Origin: Siderastrea radians
Taxonomy: Eukaryota > Cnidaria > Anthozoa > Scleractinia > Rhizangiidae
Reading direction: 5' to 3'
Assembly (NCBI GenBank): GCA_964017195.1
Contig: OZ024891.1
Location: forward strand, 432,694-496,693
Length of the DNA: 64,000 nucleotides
Below, piece by piece: positions 11,801-18,621 of the stretch. The notes beneath the pieces were generated by a model. The model searched no databases, had not been told where the DNA came from, and worked only from the letters and a program-made list of their open reading frames with translations. How positions within the stretch are numbered: the first letter of the stretch is position 1; the number at the start of each line of letters is the position of its first letter. The position numbers were made by a program, and so were the translations under genes.

Positions 11801-12510
11801 TCTTCGGGTAATGGAATATATGTAGAACCCTTGAGTGGTCTGTACTTTGCAACATTAATGAAATGACCATCAACCGATTTAATAATCCATGCTGATCCTT
11901 TTGAAATCCATCGCTCAATCTTATTTACAATCTCTTGTTGTGTTGTTTCCAAAAAGTTTGTGATCTCTACCTCATTTGTTAATGTTAGTTTCTTTGTATT
12001 GAAATAAGGTTTTTCTTCAATCAACTCATTTCCTTTCTGTTTTTCAAACGTAATTTTCAACACTTCATTGAATTTGAGACCTTTCATCTCTTTCAGAACC
12101 TTCAATAAATTGTTCTTAATCAATAAACGGGTGTTCTGAAGTTGAATTAATGGATCTTGCCTGTTAATGAGGCTAATTTCATATGATCTTGTAAACCCTC
12201 GCAAGGCCTTTTCTTTCTGCGCAAAAGTCGCTTCGGTTTGTGGTTCAATCACTTCAGTTGGTTCTTCAATTGGTTTTTCAAACACTTTATCAGCATTTTT
12301 CGACCACTTTAACCAATTAACGACTTTTTGGGTCGTTTTTCGGATAAGATTTGGTAGTTTTTTGAGTGTTGTTGTAATAAATGTTGGTTTCAAAATGGGG
12401 ACTTTTATTTTTTCAGACAAGCTTGGGGGTTTTACGAGAGGTTTACCAAATTTATTTGAAATTTCACCAAACGCTTTTCTCAAAAGCGAATAATTTTTTT
12501 GTGAATCCAT
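8791..12510 (-). CDS. PolB: Protein-primed family B DNA polymerase
   Basis: This 1239-residue protein should replicate the element from protein-capped ends, as in adenoviruses and other Polintons. Exonuclease motifs are visible: DFE (~residue 423), NLKGYD (~570) and YLKSD (~723). Polymerase motif A is YLDANNLYG (~823), motif B is NNSVFGKTMENLR (~985) and motif C is FTDTDS (~1084). A Cys/His finger (CMYC...HKVDC) lies near 368-389, and a Cys-His cluster resembling endonuclease VII (CHIC, then RDHCHVTGKYRG...FCN) at about 516-553. The ATG at 12510 is the first of the frame. The final ~30 codons lie in the terminal repeat and are duplicated, out of gene context, at the other end. Length is normal for the family. 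Confidence 0.97.
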   Translation of the reverse strand: MDSQKNYSLLRKAFGEISNKFGKPLVKPPSLSEKIKVPILKPTFITTTLKKLPNLIRKTTQKVVNWLKWSKNADKVFEKPIEEPTEVIEPQTEATFAQKEKALRGFTRSYEISLINRQDPLIQLQNTRLLIKNNLLKVLKEMKGLKFNEVLKITFEKQKGNELIEEKPYFNTKKLTLTNEVEITNFLETTQQEIVNKIERWISKGSAWIIKSVDGHFINVAKYRPLKGSTYIPLPEELRHPAKGIINIKNNDDECFRWCHIRHLLPQNKDPQRIKKCDKKYVEKLDYSGIEFPVSVKQYNKIEKQNNIRVNVFGYEEKQKYPIYLSKEKFNCCLNLLLITEGEKKHYCLLKNFNKFMHNQTNHNGRKHFCMYCLQGFSSERVLINHKVDCIEINGKQSIKMPAPGSTITFKNYRKQLPAPFVIYADFEAITEKVSQKKSHTEQYQKHTACGYGYKVVCCYDDKFSKPTKIYRGEMTIHKFIKDMLDEVKYCKKIAKDHFTKPIEMTNEDKESFRLAKECHICKIPYGANDNFNNIVRDHCHVTGKYRGSAHEFCNLNFQLTDKIPVVFHNLKGYDSHFIMQEIGNIVKEHAHVDSKGNKREMRINVIPCNMEKYLAFMLGQYLLFIDSFQFMSSSLSNLVNNLPAEAFKYMGQVFQGKQLSLMKKKGVYPYDYMNSFKKFEDSRLPKKEDFFSVMNNEHITDEEYQHAQNVWNEFGLSSMGEYHDLYLKSDILLLTDVFENFRKACQQYYELDPAHYFTTPGLSWDAMLKMTKTKLELMSDVDMFLFIEKGMRGGISYIANRYGKGNNKYMENYNPKEASKYIMYLDANNLYGWAMSQYLPTGGFKWLTEEEVDLSKFDDESKKGLILEVDLEYPEELHNLHNDYPLAAEKIKVTEDMLSPYCREIAEKFKVKVGLVEKLVPTLSKKERYVLHYHNLQLYMSLGLKLTKIHRALEFNQSSWLKTYIDFNTKKRAKAKNSFEKDFFKLMNNSVFGKTMENLRKRQDIKLVTDEENLLKWTSKPSFVSFKIFNEDLVAVHKMKPTLTLNRPAYVGMCILDLSKTLMYDFHYNYIKSKYGNKARLLFTDTDSLTYEIEVDDVYQDFWKDKHLFDNSDYPKDSPFFDNTNKKVIGKFKDEAAGLPIVEFVGLRSKMYSLMKNNEQGSRTAKGIKKNVIKQQLQHDNYKDVLFNKKQLRHEMRLIKSEKHRIGSYVVDKISLSCFDDKRYIHKNGVTSYAYGHG

Positions 12511-12584
12511 TACTTTCTTATTTTATTGTATAACAATATTTTTTTTAAATATTTTTCATTTCACGTTTCACGAAATGAAAAAGT
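12511..12584 (-). promoter_or_regulatory. AT-rich leader with hairpin upstream of PolB
   Basis: A perfect 11-bp inverted repeat, TTTTTCATTTC and GAAATGAAAAA, surrounds a 9-base loop at about 12555-12585. It is followed by TTTAAAAA and an AT-rich run to the PolB start. The combination CATTTC, GAAAAA and TTTAAAAA recurs upstream of the ATPase gene. It could end the upstream transcript, start the PolB transcript, or both. Confidence 0.45.
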
Positions 12585-12893
12585 TCAAGCAAAAGATAAT
12601 ATTACCTTATTTCCATTCTTATCCACAAACTCATTTCCACAGTTTACGTAATAATGAATCGAACCGTATTTTTTACCCAATACTTTTGAACACTGATAGA
12701 TGCTTTTGCATTTTGTAACAACCTGTGTGTCAACATTGGTAATCAACACCTCCTTCCCTGTTGGTTTGTATAACACTCCTTCATCAAGATTTAACACTTT
12801 TGCCAGCTCTATTTTTGAGAGCTTCTGTGCATTTTTGATTTTTTTTCCAACAGCCATTTTTCGAATTTCTTGATAAGTCATGAATGTTGTCAT
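12585..12893 (-). CDS. Small protein, SAP-like plus NUMOD1-like
   Basis: The product is 102 residues. Residues ~6-35 (QEIRKMAVGKKIKN, then KLSKIELAKVL) resemble a SAP-type helix-hairpin that binds DNA. Residues ~60-98 (SIYQCSKVLGKKYGSIHYYV) resemble a NUMOD1-type helix found beside homing nucleases. No catalytic motif is seen, so it is more likely a DNA-binding accessory than a nuclease. It sits between PolB and integrase on the same strand. The start lies directly after TATAATAAA, giving the TAAAATG context shared by several genes of the element. Function is not established; the domain calls are by eye. Confidence 0.75.
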   Translation of the reverse strand: MTTFMTYQEIRKMAVGKKIKNAQKLSKIELAKVLNLDEGVLYKPTGKEVLITNVDTQVVTKCKSIYQCSKVLGKKYGSIHYYVNCGNEFVDKNGNKVILSFA

Positions 12894-12930
12894 TTTATTA
12901 TATAATAAGAAAATATTTTTAAATTCATTT

Positions 12931-13947
12931 TTACATCAGATAATTAATATCCACCCAAGAATTAAATTTTTCTGGGTAACCGCTCCACTTCACCAAAGCT
13001 TTACCTTTTCGAGCGTCTCGTCGAATCACTTTCTCAATACGGTAAACGTCTTGAACAGCCTTTTGCATCTCCTGTTCATAAAAAGAACCTGATATCTCCT
13101 CACCACTAATATCTTTGAGTTTATAAGTAATCGGATTGGTGTATTGTATCTTGTCAACTGTAAAAACTTCTTCTGTCCAATTGGCTGTGTATCCTTTGTC
13201 AAAGACAGGACGTTTGTACTTAGATATTCTAACCTTATCACCAACTTTGAACTTTGACTTTGTTGAAATTGGCTTCATATCACCGAAAAGGTTAAAGTAG
13301 ACAGTTCCTTCATTTTTCTTTTTACTTGCTTCTGTGGGTGTCATATTTATGCTTGAATGTCTGGTATTGTTATACTGTTTCACTAATTTGGGTAACATTT
13401 CAAGATACTGTGTATTCCCCTGAACAGTAAACTGTTTCCACATTTTGGTTTTGATTGTACGGTTCCATCTTTCGCAAACTGACGACTTTTCCTCATTCTC
13501 AGTTGAGTACAAGGTTATTTTATTCTTATCAAGTAGTTCCTTAACATGTTTGTTGTAATACTCTTTCCCTTTATCAGTCCAAAGATATTGTGGTTTACGC
13601 CCCTCTTTAAATATTGTTTTGAATGCTTGAGCAACAGTTTCACCCTTTTTATCTTTTAATGGGACGATCCAACCGTATTTAGAAAATACATCGAGTACCA
13701 TGAGAAGATATCTATAACCCTTATTCCATCGACTAAATTTTTGCATCTCAACGATATCTGAACACCATGTCTCGTCAATATGGTTTACAATTACCCGCCG
13801 CCGGGTGAAGTTACGCTTTATCGGTTTATGAAGCTCATCAGCTAATTTTTCTTGCCAGTTTTCTTCACTCGGCGGCCTTTTCCGTTTAAACCAAGACCAA
13901 GTTTTTGCTTTGTATTGATCATATTTCGCGCCATCCAATGACCCCAT
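12931..13947 (-). CDS. INT: Retroviral-like (rve) integrase with chromodomain
   Basis: The 338-residue integrase would insert the linear element and make the 6-bp duplication. Catalytic acidic residues are visible as WCSDIVEM (D64), LWTDKGKEY (D125) and VCERWNRTIK (E159), a DDE arrangement in an RNase H-like core. A chromodomain follows at about 297-338 (YRIEKVIRR...VKWSGYPEKFNSWV) and could bias insertion to certain chromatin. The N-terminus (PPSEENWQEKLADELHKP) is usual for Polinton integrases. There is no other Met until residue 68, so the start at 13947 is preferred even though it overlaps the upstream PLA2-like gene by 106 bp in another frame. Confidence 0.96.
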   Translation of the reverse strand: MGSLDGAKYDQYKAKTWSWFKRKRPPSEENWQEKLADELHKPIKRNFTRRRVIVNHIDETWCSDIVEMQKFSRWNKGYRYLLMVLDVFSKYGWIVPLKDKKGETVAQAFKTIFKEGRKPQYLWTDKGKEYYNKHVKELLDKNKITLYSTENEEKSSVCERWNRTIKTKMWKQFTVQGNTQYLEMLPKLVKQYNNTRHSSINMTPTEASKKKNEGTVYFNLFGDMKPISTKSKFKVGDKVRISKYKRPVFDKGYTANWTEEVFTVDKIQYTNPITYKLKDISGEEISGSFYEQEMQKAVQDVYRIEKVIRRDARKGKALVKWSGYPEKFNSWVDINYLM

Positions 13948-14501
13948 TGTCTCTCATTATAAGGAACAGAATCCAACGATTTGACCATTTTCCTGTCGGC
14001 TTTGTTCTTGCATTTTTTATCATCTTTGCAAACTGAATAATCGACATCGTGTTGCATCGCTATAGCATCAGTCTTACCGGTCGGTTCATCGTATATCTCA
14101 AGTATTTCCCCTGTTTTTTCATCCCATTTAACCTGATTTTCAAGATCGTTGTAGGGGCCTGTATATTTGTGTCCTGGAAGAGTCCAGCCACCTTTTGGTT
14201 TAGGGAGTTTTCCAATGGCTTTATGTATATCTAAACTTCCACCGTCCAAATCCTTTCTGTCCGTTTTATACTTTTTATCTGGTCTGATTTTGGTGGACAA
14301 TTGATCAAGAGCCTGACTTCCAACATTTTGAATCATTGGATTCAACTTATCCAAAGCATAATCAATAGCCTTTTTCTGCAATTTGGGATTTCTCAAGGCT
14401 TCCGATCCATAGTATCGACCCATTTCAACTGCTTTTTTTCCAAGCCACGGAATACCATGATGAATTAACATATCAGTTCCTGTGGATGCCACTGTATCCA
14501 A
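13842..14501 (-). CDS. PLA2-like virion protein (start uncertain)
   Basis: Residues ~109-155 carry a parvovirus-type phospholipase A2 signature: a calcium-loop-like YTGPYN (113-118) and the catalytic pair HD (151-152) in AMQHDVDYSVC. In parvoviruses this activity opens endosomes, so an entry role is likely. The frame has no ATG at its head: the annotated position 14501 is TTG, the frame is open back to a TAG just upstream of 14560, and the first ATG is eleven codons in. The open part overlaps the end of the small Cys protein at 14528-14680 in another frame, which suggests a shared transcript, a frameshift, or an ancestral fusion. The C-terminus is basic and overlaps the integrase start. Confidence 0.85.
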   Translation of the reverse strand: MDTVASTGTDMLIHHGIPWLGKKAVEMGRYYGSEALRNPKLQKKAIDYALDKLNPMIQNVGSQALDQLSTKIRPDKKYKTDRKDLDGGSLDIHKAIGKLPKPKGGWTLPGHKYTGPYNDLENQVKWDEKTGEILEIYDEPTGKTDAIAMQHDVDYSVCKDDKKCKNKADRKMVKSLDSVPYNERQWGHWMARNMINTKQKLGLGLNGKGRRVKKTGKKN

Positions 14502-14527
14502 AATGCCCGCCCCATTGGACGGGCTAA

Positions 14528-14680
14528 TTAGTTTCCCATTTCTTTGACGAATCTAGTTTTAGTTATACCACATTCTGCACATGTACAAAAAAATATGAGT
14601 CGGCCGTTTTTTGCACGTTTATAACCCGAAGGTTCAACGCATTCAGTTTCTTTTTTTTGTTTTACACAATATGTTTTCAT
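14528..14680 (-). CDS. Tiny Cys protein, DUF5679/zinc-ribbon-like
   Basis: A 50-residue frame, too short for usual gene callers. It begins MKTYCVKQKK and ends near CTCAECGITKTRFVKEMGN. The layout (Tyr-Cys at the start, KNGR in the middle, CxxC near the end) matches small zinc-ribbon proteins common in Polintons and large DNA viruses. The usual second Cys of the first pair is Gln here; Cys14 or Cys32 could replace it as a ligand. It ends where the PLA2-like frame opens, one frame away, and starts one base after the protease gene ends. Confidence 0.7.
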   Translation of the reverse strand: MKTYCVKQKKETECVEPSGYKRAKNGRLIFFCTCAECGITKTRFVKEMGN

Positions 14681-15313
14681 TTACAATATAGCAGGATTTT
14701 TAAAATATTTTTCAATGATTTTCTCATTTTTCATCGTATCATTAATATCAAAGGGTTGTAGAAGTTTGAAATATGTATTCCCCTTATTCATTTCATTCAA
14801 AAAGTATAAACAAAAATATCCACAAGTGGTTGTACCCAAATTTTGTATCTGATCATTTTGGTGAATTAAAGTGAGATTATTTTTATCCGCATGATTTTTA
14901 ATTTCCTGAAAAGGAGGCAACCCAAAACTATCGAAATAATTTATTACACCGTCCTTCACAAATGTTGCAACCCAATGACTCCCACTCATATACGACGGCT
15001 CAAGATTGTAAATGAAAAAAGCCATTTTATGATTGTGTGGGACAGTTTGATCTCTTGACAAAACTCCACCCATATCAATTGGAATTCCAAGATATTCACA
15101 CCATTTCATTAAATCATAATTGCTCATCGGAATTCTTTTGTGGAATTTTAAAGTATTGCTCCCAACAGCGGAATCCCATTGAATGGACTGTTTTTCCCAA
15201 GGAGTAAACCGTCCCCCAATTTTTTTTTTTTTTCTTCCCTTCACCCATTTGTTCCCATGTTCCATAAAATGGGGGTATTGGTTGATATCTACCCATTCTT
15301 GGAGCGGCTCCAC
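14681..15313 (-). CDS. PRO: Adenain-like cysteine protease
   Basis: The maturation protease of the virion. The catalytic set is complete and spaced as in adenain: His113 in GSHWVATF, Asp128 in YFDSFG, Gln157 and Cys164 in TTTCGYFCLYFL (Gln and Cys seven apart). The frame opens at 15313, but the first 27 residues lie in DNA that reads better in the pX-like frame. The likely start is the internal ATG at 15127 (MSNYDLMKWC), or translation enters from the upstream frame at a run of 14 A (coding strand) at about 15220-15233. The gene overlaps the pX-like gene by 200 bp. Confidence 0.92.
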   Translation of the reverse strand: MEPLQEWVDINQYPHFMEHGNKWVKGRKKKKIGGRFTPWEKQSIQWDSAVGSNTLKFHKRIPMSNYDLMKWCEYLGIPIDMGGVLSRDQTVPHNHKMAFFIYNLEPSYMSGSHWVATFVKDGVINYFDSFGLPPFQEIKNHADKNNLTLIHQNDQIQNLGTTTCGYFCLYFLNEMNKGNTYFKLLQPFDINDTMKNEKIIEKYFKNPAIL

Positions 15314-15965
15314 CTTTCGTCAAGGGAGCGGGGGCTTTTCCAATTCGGGGAACCCCTCCTGAACCACTCACCATCTTTTTGAAAGCCTCAAGGGCGAGTG
15401 GAACACCAATTGAAGCAAGAAGTGTACCAAGAAAACCACCACTTTGTTTTTGTGTTGGTTTTATATGAACACCAGAACCAGTGTTTAAAGCATTCAAAAC
15501 ATCCTTTTTCTGTTTGTTGTTCAAATGATGTTTATGTTCGATTAGTTGATGTATTTGAGCAAAAGGAACCATGAAACCACCTGTCTGTGAACCTTTTCCA
15601 GATATCTTTTTAACAATTTGAGATGCTCCTTCAGAAGCGGCTCCCGCGAGAGCTGATAACCCCACTGTTTTTGCTAAAGTTGGTCCAAAAGTTCGAGCGA
15701 GTGATAATATTGAAGTTAAAAGTGAACCCCCCACTTGTTTTCGAATGTTGGTTTTAGCTAATTTTATTTCCATTCCTTTATTCAAATTGCGACTTTTTTC
15801 CAACCTTTTTACAACATTTGAAGGAACAAGAAGGGTATCATTTCCTTTTAGGGCATTACTTTTCAGCCTCAGAGTAATTGTTTCACGTTTATGATAAGCT
15901 TCACTGAGTTTCTTTTTCTGAAAATCAGTTAGTGATACATTAATTTCATATAATTGAGTAGGCAT
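15114..15965 (-). CDS. pX/pVI-like membrane-active minor virion protein
   Basis: The N-terminal ~70 residues (YEINVSLTDFQKKKL, LRLKSNAL, DTLLVPSNVV, GMEIKLAK) form a domain shared with the next two genes upstream. Then comes a Gly/Ala-rich stretch at ~77-125 (GLSALAGAASEGASQIVKKI) that could form an amphipathic or membrane helix, as in adenovirus pX/pVI-like proteins of adintoviruses, and later Gly-rich linkers. The last ~36 residues, after the A14 run, look like out-of-frame read-through; the plausible protein in that DNA is in the protease frame. The true end may therefore differ. Confidence 0.85.
   Translation of the reverse strand: MPTQLYEINVSLTDFQKKKLSEAYHKRETITLRLKSNALKGNDTLLVPSNVVKRLEKSRNLNKGMEIKLAKTNIRKQVGGSLLTSILSLARTFGPTLAKTVGLSALAGAASEGASQIVKKISGKGSQTGGFMVPFAQIHQLIEHKHHLNNKQKKDVLNALNTGSGVHIKPTQKQSGGFLGTLLASIGVPLALEAFKKMVSGSGGVPRIGKAPAPLTKGGAAPRMGRYQPIPPFYGTWEQMGEGKKKKKNWGTVYSLGKTVHSMGFRCWEQYFKIPQKNSDEQL
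15214..15240 (-). other. A14 homopolymer at the pX-like/protease junction
   Basis: Fourteen consecutive T on the plus strand (A on the coding strand) lie where the good reading frame switches from the pX-like protein to the protease region. Such runs allow polymerase or ribosome slippage, and are also common sequencing-error sites. Confidence 0.7.
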
Positions 15966-15995
15966 ATTTATTTTATTTAACGAAATAAAATAAAT
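15966..15995 (-). promoter_or_regulatory. AT palindrome before the pX-like gene
   Basis: TTTATTTTATTT, AACG, AAATAAAATAAA: a perfect inverted repeat directly upstream of the start at 15965. Near-identical palindromes precede the starts at 16280 and 16868, so each gene of the trio carries its own copy. A stem here could end one message and start the next. Confidence 0.6.
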
Positions 15996-16280
15996 TCACA
16001 AATTTTCGCTGATATTTACTATATTTCTGAAAACTGAAATTTTATTTGATAGAGTTAAGGTATCATATAATGAATATTTCAAATGAAATTCCATTCCATT
16101 AGAGGCATTATTCAGTTTTTTGAATAACTTTGGAGGAATAATAAGAGTATCACATCCTCTAAAATTTCTTTTTCTTGATAATCTCATTCTTATATCTCTA
16201 TGATTTATGAAAGCATTATGAATTTTTTCTTTTTGATCATTTGAAAGTGTAACATTTATTTTAATCAGTTCTTCATCCAT
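15996..16280 (-). CDS. Stand-alone copy of the pX N-terminal domain
   Basis: This 94-residue protein is little more than the domain that opens the neighbouring proteins: INVTLSNDQKEKI, IRMRLSRK, CDTLIIPPKLF, then GMEFHLKYSL. It lacks the Gly/Ala membrane stretch and Gly linkers of the 283-residue copy. It probably arose by tandem duplication. The start is set by a TAAATG context after an AT palindrome. No function is known; a capsid-lattice or packing role is a guess from its neighbours. Confidence 0.8.
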   Translation of the reverse strand: MDEELIKINVTLSNDQKEKIHNAFINHRDIRMRLSRKRNFRGCDTLIIPPKLFKKLNNASNGMEFHLKYSLYDTLTLSNKISVFRNIVNISENL

Positions 16281-16312
16281 TTATTTTATTTTCAAATAAA
16301 ATAAATTCACAA
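16281..16312 (-). promoter_or_regulatory. AT palindrome before the 94-residue gene
   Basis: Inverted repeat TTTATTTTATTT / AAATAAAATAAA with a two-base centre, ending at the TAAATG start. It belongs to the set of three described at 15966-15995. Confidence 0.6.
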
Positions 16313-16325
16313 TCAACCCCCTCAT

Positions 16326-16868
16326 TCAAAATAGTTTTTTTATATTATCTTTTACAAAATCTTCTGCTAAATCATTTACCAATGAATAATTCAAATTAAA
16401 TTCTATTCCTTTTCCCATTGATTCATCAATCGCTACAATAAAAAAAAGCCCATAATATTCCCACATTACGTGATAAAGTTCACATTCCAACATTTCATCT
16501 GATAAATTTTGATCTCTGAGACTTTTTAATATTTCAAACTTTTTATATAATAAACTTTTATCTCCGACATCTGTTTCTATTTGTTTCAACATTACTGATA
16601 AATTTTCATCTCCGAAACTTTTTAATTCTTCCCGAATTTCATCCTTCATTTCTTCAAAAGTTTGTTCACCAATAGAAGCATGAATTCCATTGGGGGCATC
16701 ATCCAGCCCTTCGAATGACTGTGAAGGAACAAGAAGAGTATGACTTCCTCTGAGGGCGTCTTTTGATAATCTCAGTCTGATATCTTTACGGTTGATGAAA
16801 GCATTACGAATTTCTTGTTTTTGATCCTTTGAAAGTGTAACATTTATTTCATATAGTTCCAATTCCAT
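16326..16868 (-). CDS. Third copy of the pX N-terminal domain, split by an insertion
   Basis: The product is 180 residues. The domain begins as in its neighbours (YEINVTLSKDQKQEI, IRLRLSKDAL, HTLLVPSQSF, APNG), but its last strand (GIEFNLNYSL) appears only near residue 155. About 90 acidic, helical residues (for example LSVMLKQIETD, LRDQNLSDEMLECEL) lie between. This looks like an insertion into the domain, or a recombinant with an unrelated helical protein. The gene lies in the tandem trio and has the same palindrome and TAAATG start. I do not recognise the inserted part. Confidence 0.75.
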   Translation of the reverse strand: MELELYEINVTLSKDQKQEIRNAFINRKDIRLRLSKDALRGSHTLLVPSQSFEGLDDAPNGIHASIGEQTFEEMKDEIREELKSFGDENLSVMLKQIETDVGDKSLLYKKFEILKSLRDQNLSDEMLECELYHVMWEYYGLFFIVAIDESMGKGIEFNLNYSLVNDLAEDFVKDNIKKLF

Positions 16869-16900
16869 TTATTTTATTTAAACGAAATAAAATAAATTTA
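16869..16900 (-). promoter_or_regulatory. AT palindrome before the 180-residue gene
   Basis: Inverted repeat of the same type as at 15966 and 16281, with an AAACG-like centre, ending at the TAAATG start at 16868 and following the capsid gene stop. Confidence 0.6.
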
Positions 16901-16913
16901 CGAATTTTTTGAA

Positions 16914-18203
16914 TCAAGCAATCATGAGTTCATTTCCAACCTTATTGACAATGAACTCATCTTCGTAAAATACAATAGCATGAGCTACCACATCAGCTGC
17001 TGGTGCAACATTCAATCTGTAGTTTAGAACCAGTTCTTTAGGATCTCGAGTAAGAGCCTCTTTTTGGTAGGTTAAATTGAAATAAACAAGACCGTAAATG
17101 GATGAAAAATTATGTGGATTCAGCTGCGTTCCTGTGTCCATATCATTGTCTCGAAAAGCATAAGACATTAGATCGTCAAAAATAATCATTTTTGAATCGG
17201 CATCATACTCTATTTCAGGATAAAAAGTATTTGCTCCATACTCCAAACGGCATAACGCAAGAGAGCTATTGTTATCACCTGCGTTCAGCTTGAAAGTATC
17301 AAAAATATAAGGAGTTCTTTCAGATTCCGCATTGTTGGGACCATTATTTCTCTGTAGATAGAAGAATACGTGCTTGGCATTAACAATAGCTGGACTAATT
17401 TGAAACGTGTTTTTAACTGTCCTTGTTACAGCACTTTGAACATACATATCTTTCATGTACGTCCATTTGACTGGTTTTAGAAAATCTTTCACATATTCAC
17501 TATATTCACTATTTTTTGGAATCATTTTTGGAACCCAAAGATAAAATTTCTTTACAACCACCCGCCCAGGGTCTGTTCCATTTGCCATGTGAATCAATTC
17601 ATTATCATCATTTAAATCAATTTCGAACTCGAGTTGCATGGGGGGAAGCATTTTATCTTCCAATTCCTCAAAGAAAGTATATCTATTCAATGGAATGATC
17701 GTATTTATGCTTTTAGCGCCACCCCCTCCATTATTCTGGTTTGCTTGAGTTAAAATTCGCCTTGCTTCAAAACCTGAATTCGTATTTGCTGTTGAATTTT
17801 CCGTGTCAAGATACCAAAAACTTTTTTTCGCCACTGACCTACTAAAATCATCACTATACTCCAACAAATTTTTAACATTTGTAATTCTATGAACGTTGTC
17901 AGTAACATATACTACTTTACCAGCTGATCTGATAGTCATGCGTTTAATGAGGGAATGTGACCCATTAATTATCGTAATTCGATCGGCGGCTGCATAACCG
18001 GATCCATCAGCTTTCTTTTGAAGTTCTACAGTCACTTCGAAATATCCTTTGAAAAAATCATAAAAATCAGATCTATCGGGTATTGCAAATTTATATGATG
18101 TTTTTTTCTGAGAGCCGTTGTTTCCAGGTTCTTCAATTAAATTGCGAGGGGAGAATCTAACCTTTTCATATCTCTCCAGTTTATCACTTGTTCTGAAACT
18201 CAT
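16914..18203 (-). CDS. MCP: Major capsid protein (double jelly-roll, hexon-like)
   Basis: A 429-residue protein that should form the pseudo-hexameric capsomers. Family signatures are a start with YKFAIPDRSDFYDFFKGYFEV, an NGSHSLI turn (~residue 80), VKNLLEYSDDF (~109) and a closing ELVLNYRLNV region with alternating beta strands throughout. No membrane segment is seen. It lies between the basic 127-residue protein and the pX-domain trio, all on the minus strand, suggesting a late virion block. The start follows CATATAATAAAAG, and the upstream gene ends 14 bp away. Confidence 0.93.
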   Translation of the reverse strand: MSFRTSDKLERYEKVRFSPRNLIEEPGNNGSQKKTSYKFAIPDRSDFYDFFKGYFEVTVELQKKADGSGYAAADRITIINGSHSLIKRMTIRSAGKVVYVTDNVHRITNVKNLLEYSDDFSRSVAKKSFWYLDTENSTANTNSGFEARRILTQANQNNGGGGAKSINTIIPLNRYTFFEELEDKMLPPMQLEFEIDLNDDNELIHMANGTDPGRVVVKKFYLWVPKMIPKNSEYSEYVKDFLKPVKWTYMKDMYVQSAVTRTVKNTFQISPAIVNAKHVFFYLQRNNGPNNAESERTPYIFDTFKLNAGDNNSSLALCRLEYGANTFYPEIEYDADSKMIIFDDLMSYAFRDNDMDTGTQLNPHNFSSIYGLVYFNLTYQKEALTRDPKELVLNYRLNVAPAADVVAHAIVFYEDEFIVNKVGNELMIA

Positions 18204-18217
18204 CTTTTATTATATGC

Positions 18218-18601
18218 TTAAAACTTTTTTATTTTTTTTTTTTTATACCCCTCTCCAGAAATCAATCTATTCAATATCACGTTGTAATCTTCTTCTTCTT
18301 TTTGTTTGTTTGTTGCTTTTGAAACTTCTTTTCGGGGATTAGATTTTTTCCCTTTTTTATGAAGTTCTTTAATTAAAAGATGACCTGATTTTTCAACAAC
18401 TTTTTTACCCAGTTTATCACCAGCACTTTCTATCCCCGATTTCAAAGCTTTTTTTGCAACAGGTTTTAAAACTTTATCCACAATCATTTTCATTGGTTTG
18501 AAAATATTATCGACAATTAAACCTGATCCTTTATGTTTATAAACAAATTTTCCAAAACTTGGATGATAAATTCGCTTGTATCCTTTCAACTTCAACTTCA
18601 T
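18218..18601 (-). CDS. Small basic virion/core-like protein
   Basis: The 127-residue protein is strongly basic: it opens MKLKLKGYKRIYHPSFGKFV and closes with a Lys-rich tail. A central helix-forming region with Gly-Ser (GSGLIVDNIFKP, then KPVAKKALKSGIESAGDKLG) could be amphipathic. Size, charge and position beside MCP and penton suggest a DNA-condensing or membrane-active minor protein comparable to adenovirus core proteins, but homology cannot be shown by eye. Confidence 0.7.
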   Translation of the reverse strand: MKLKLKGYKRIYHPSFGKFVYKHKGSGLIVDNIFKPMKMIVDKVLKPVAKKALKSGIESAGDKLGKKVVEKSGHLLIKELHKKGKKSNPRKEVSKATNKQKEEEDYNVILNRLISGEGYKKKKIKKF

Positions 18602-18621
18602 TTATAATTACCTTTTATTTT

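Noticed and set aside
8926..12493. Plus-strand frames inside the polymerase region
   Set aside because: Shadows of the polymerase reading frame; no motifs.
15114..15220. C-terminal tail of the pX-like frame as real protein
   Set aside because: The tail reads through DNA whose better frame is the protease region. It may exist but carries no recognisable pattern.
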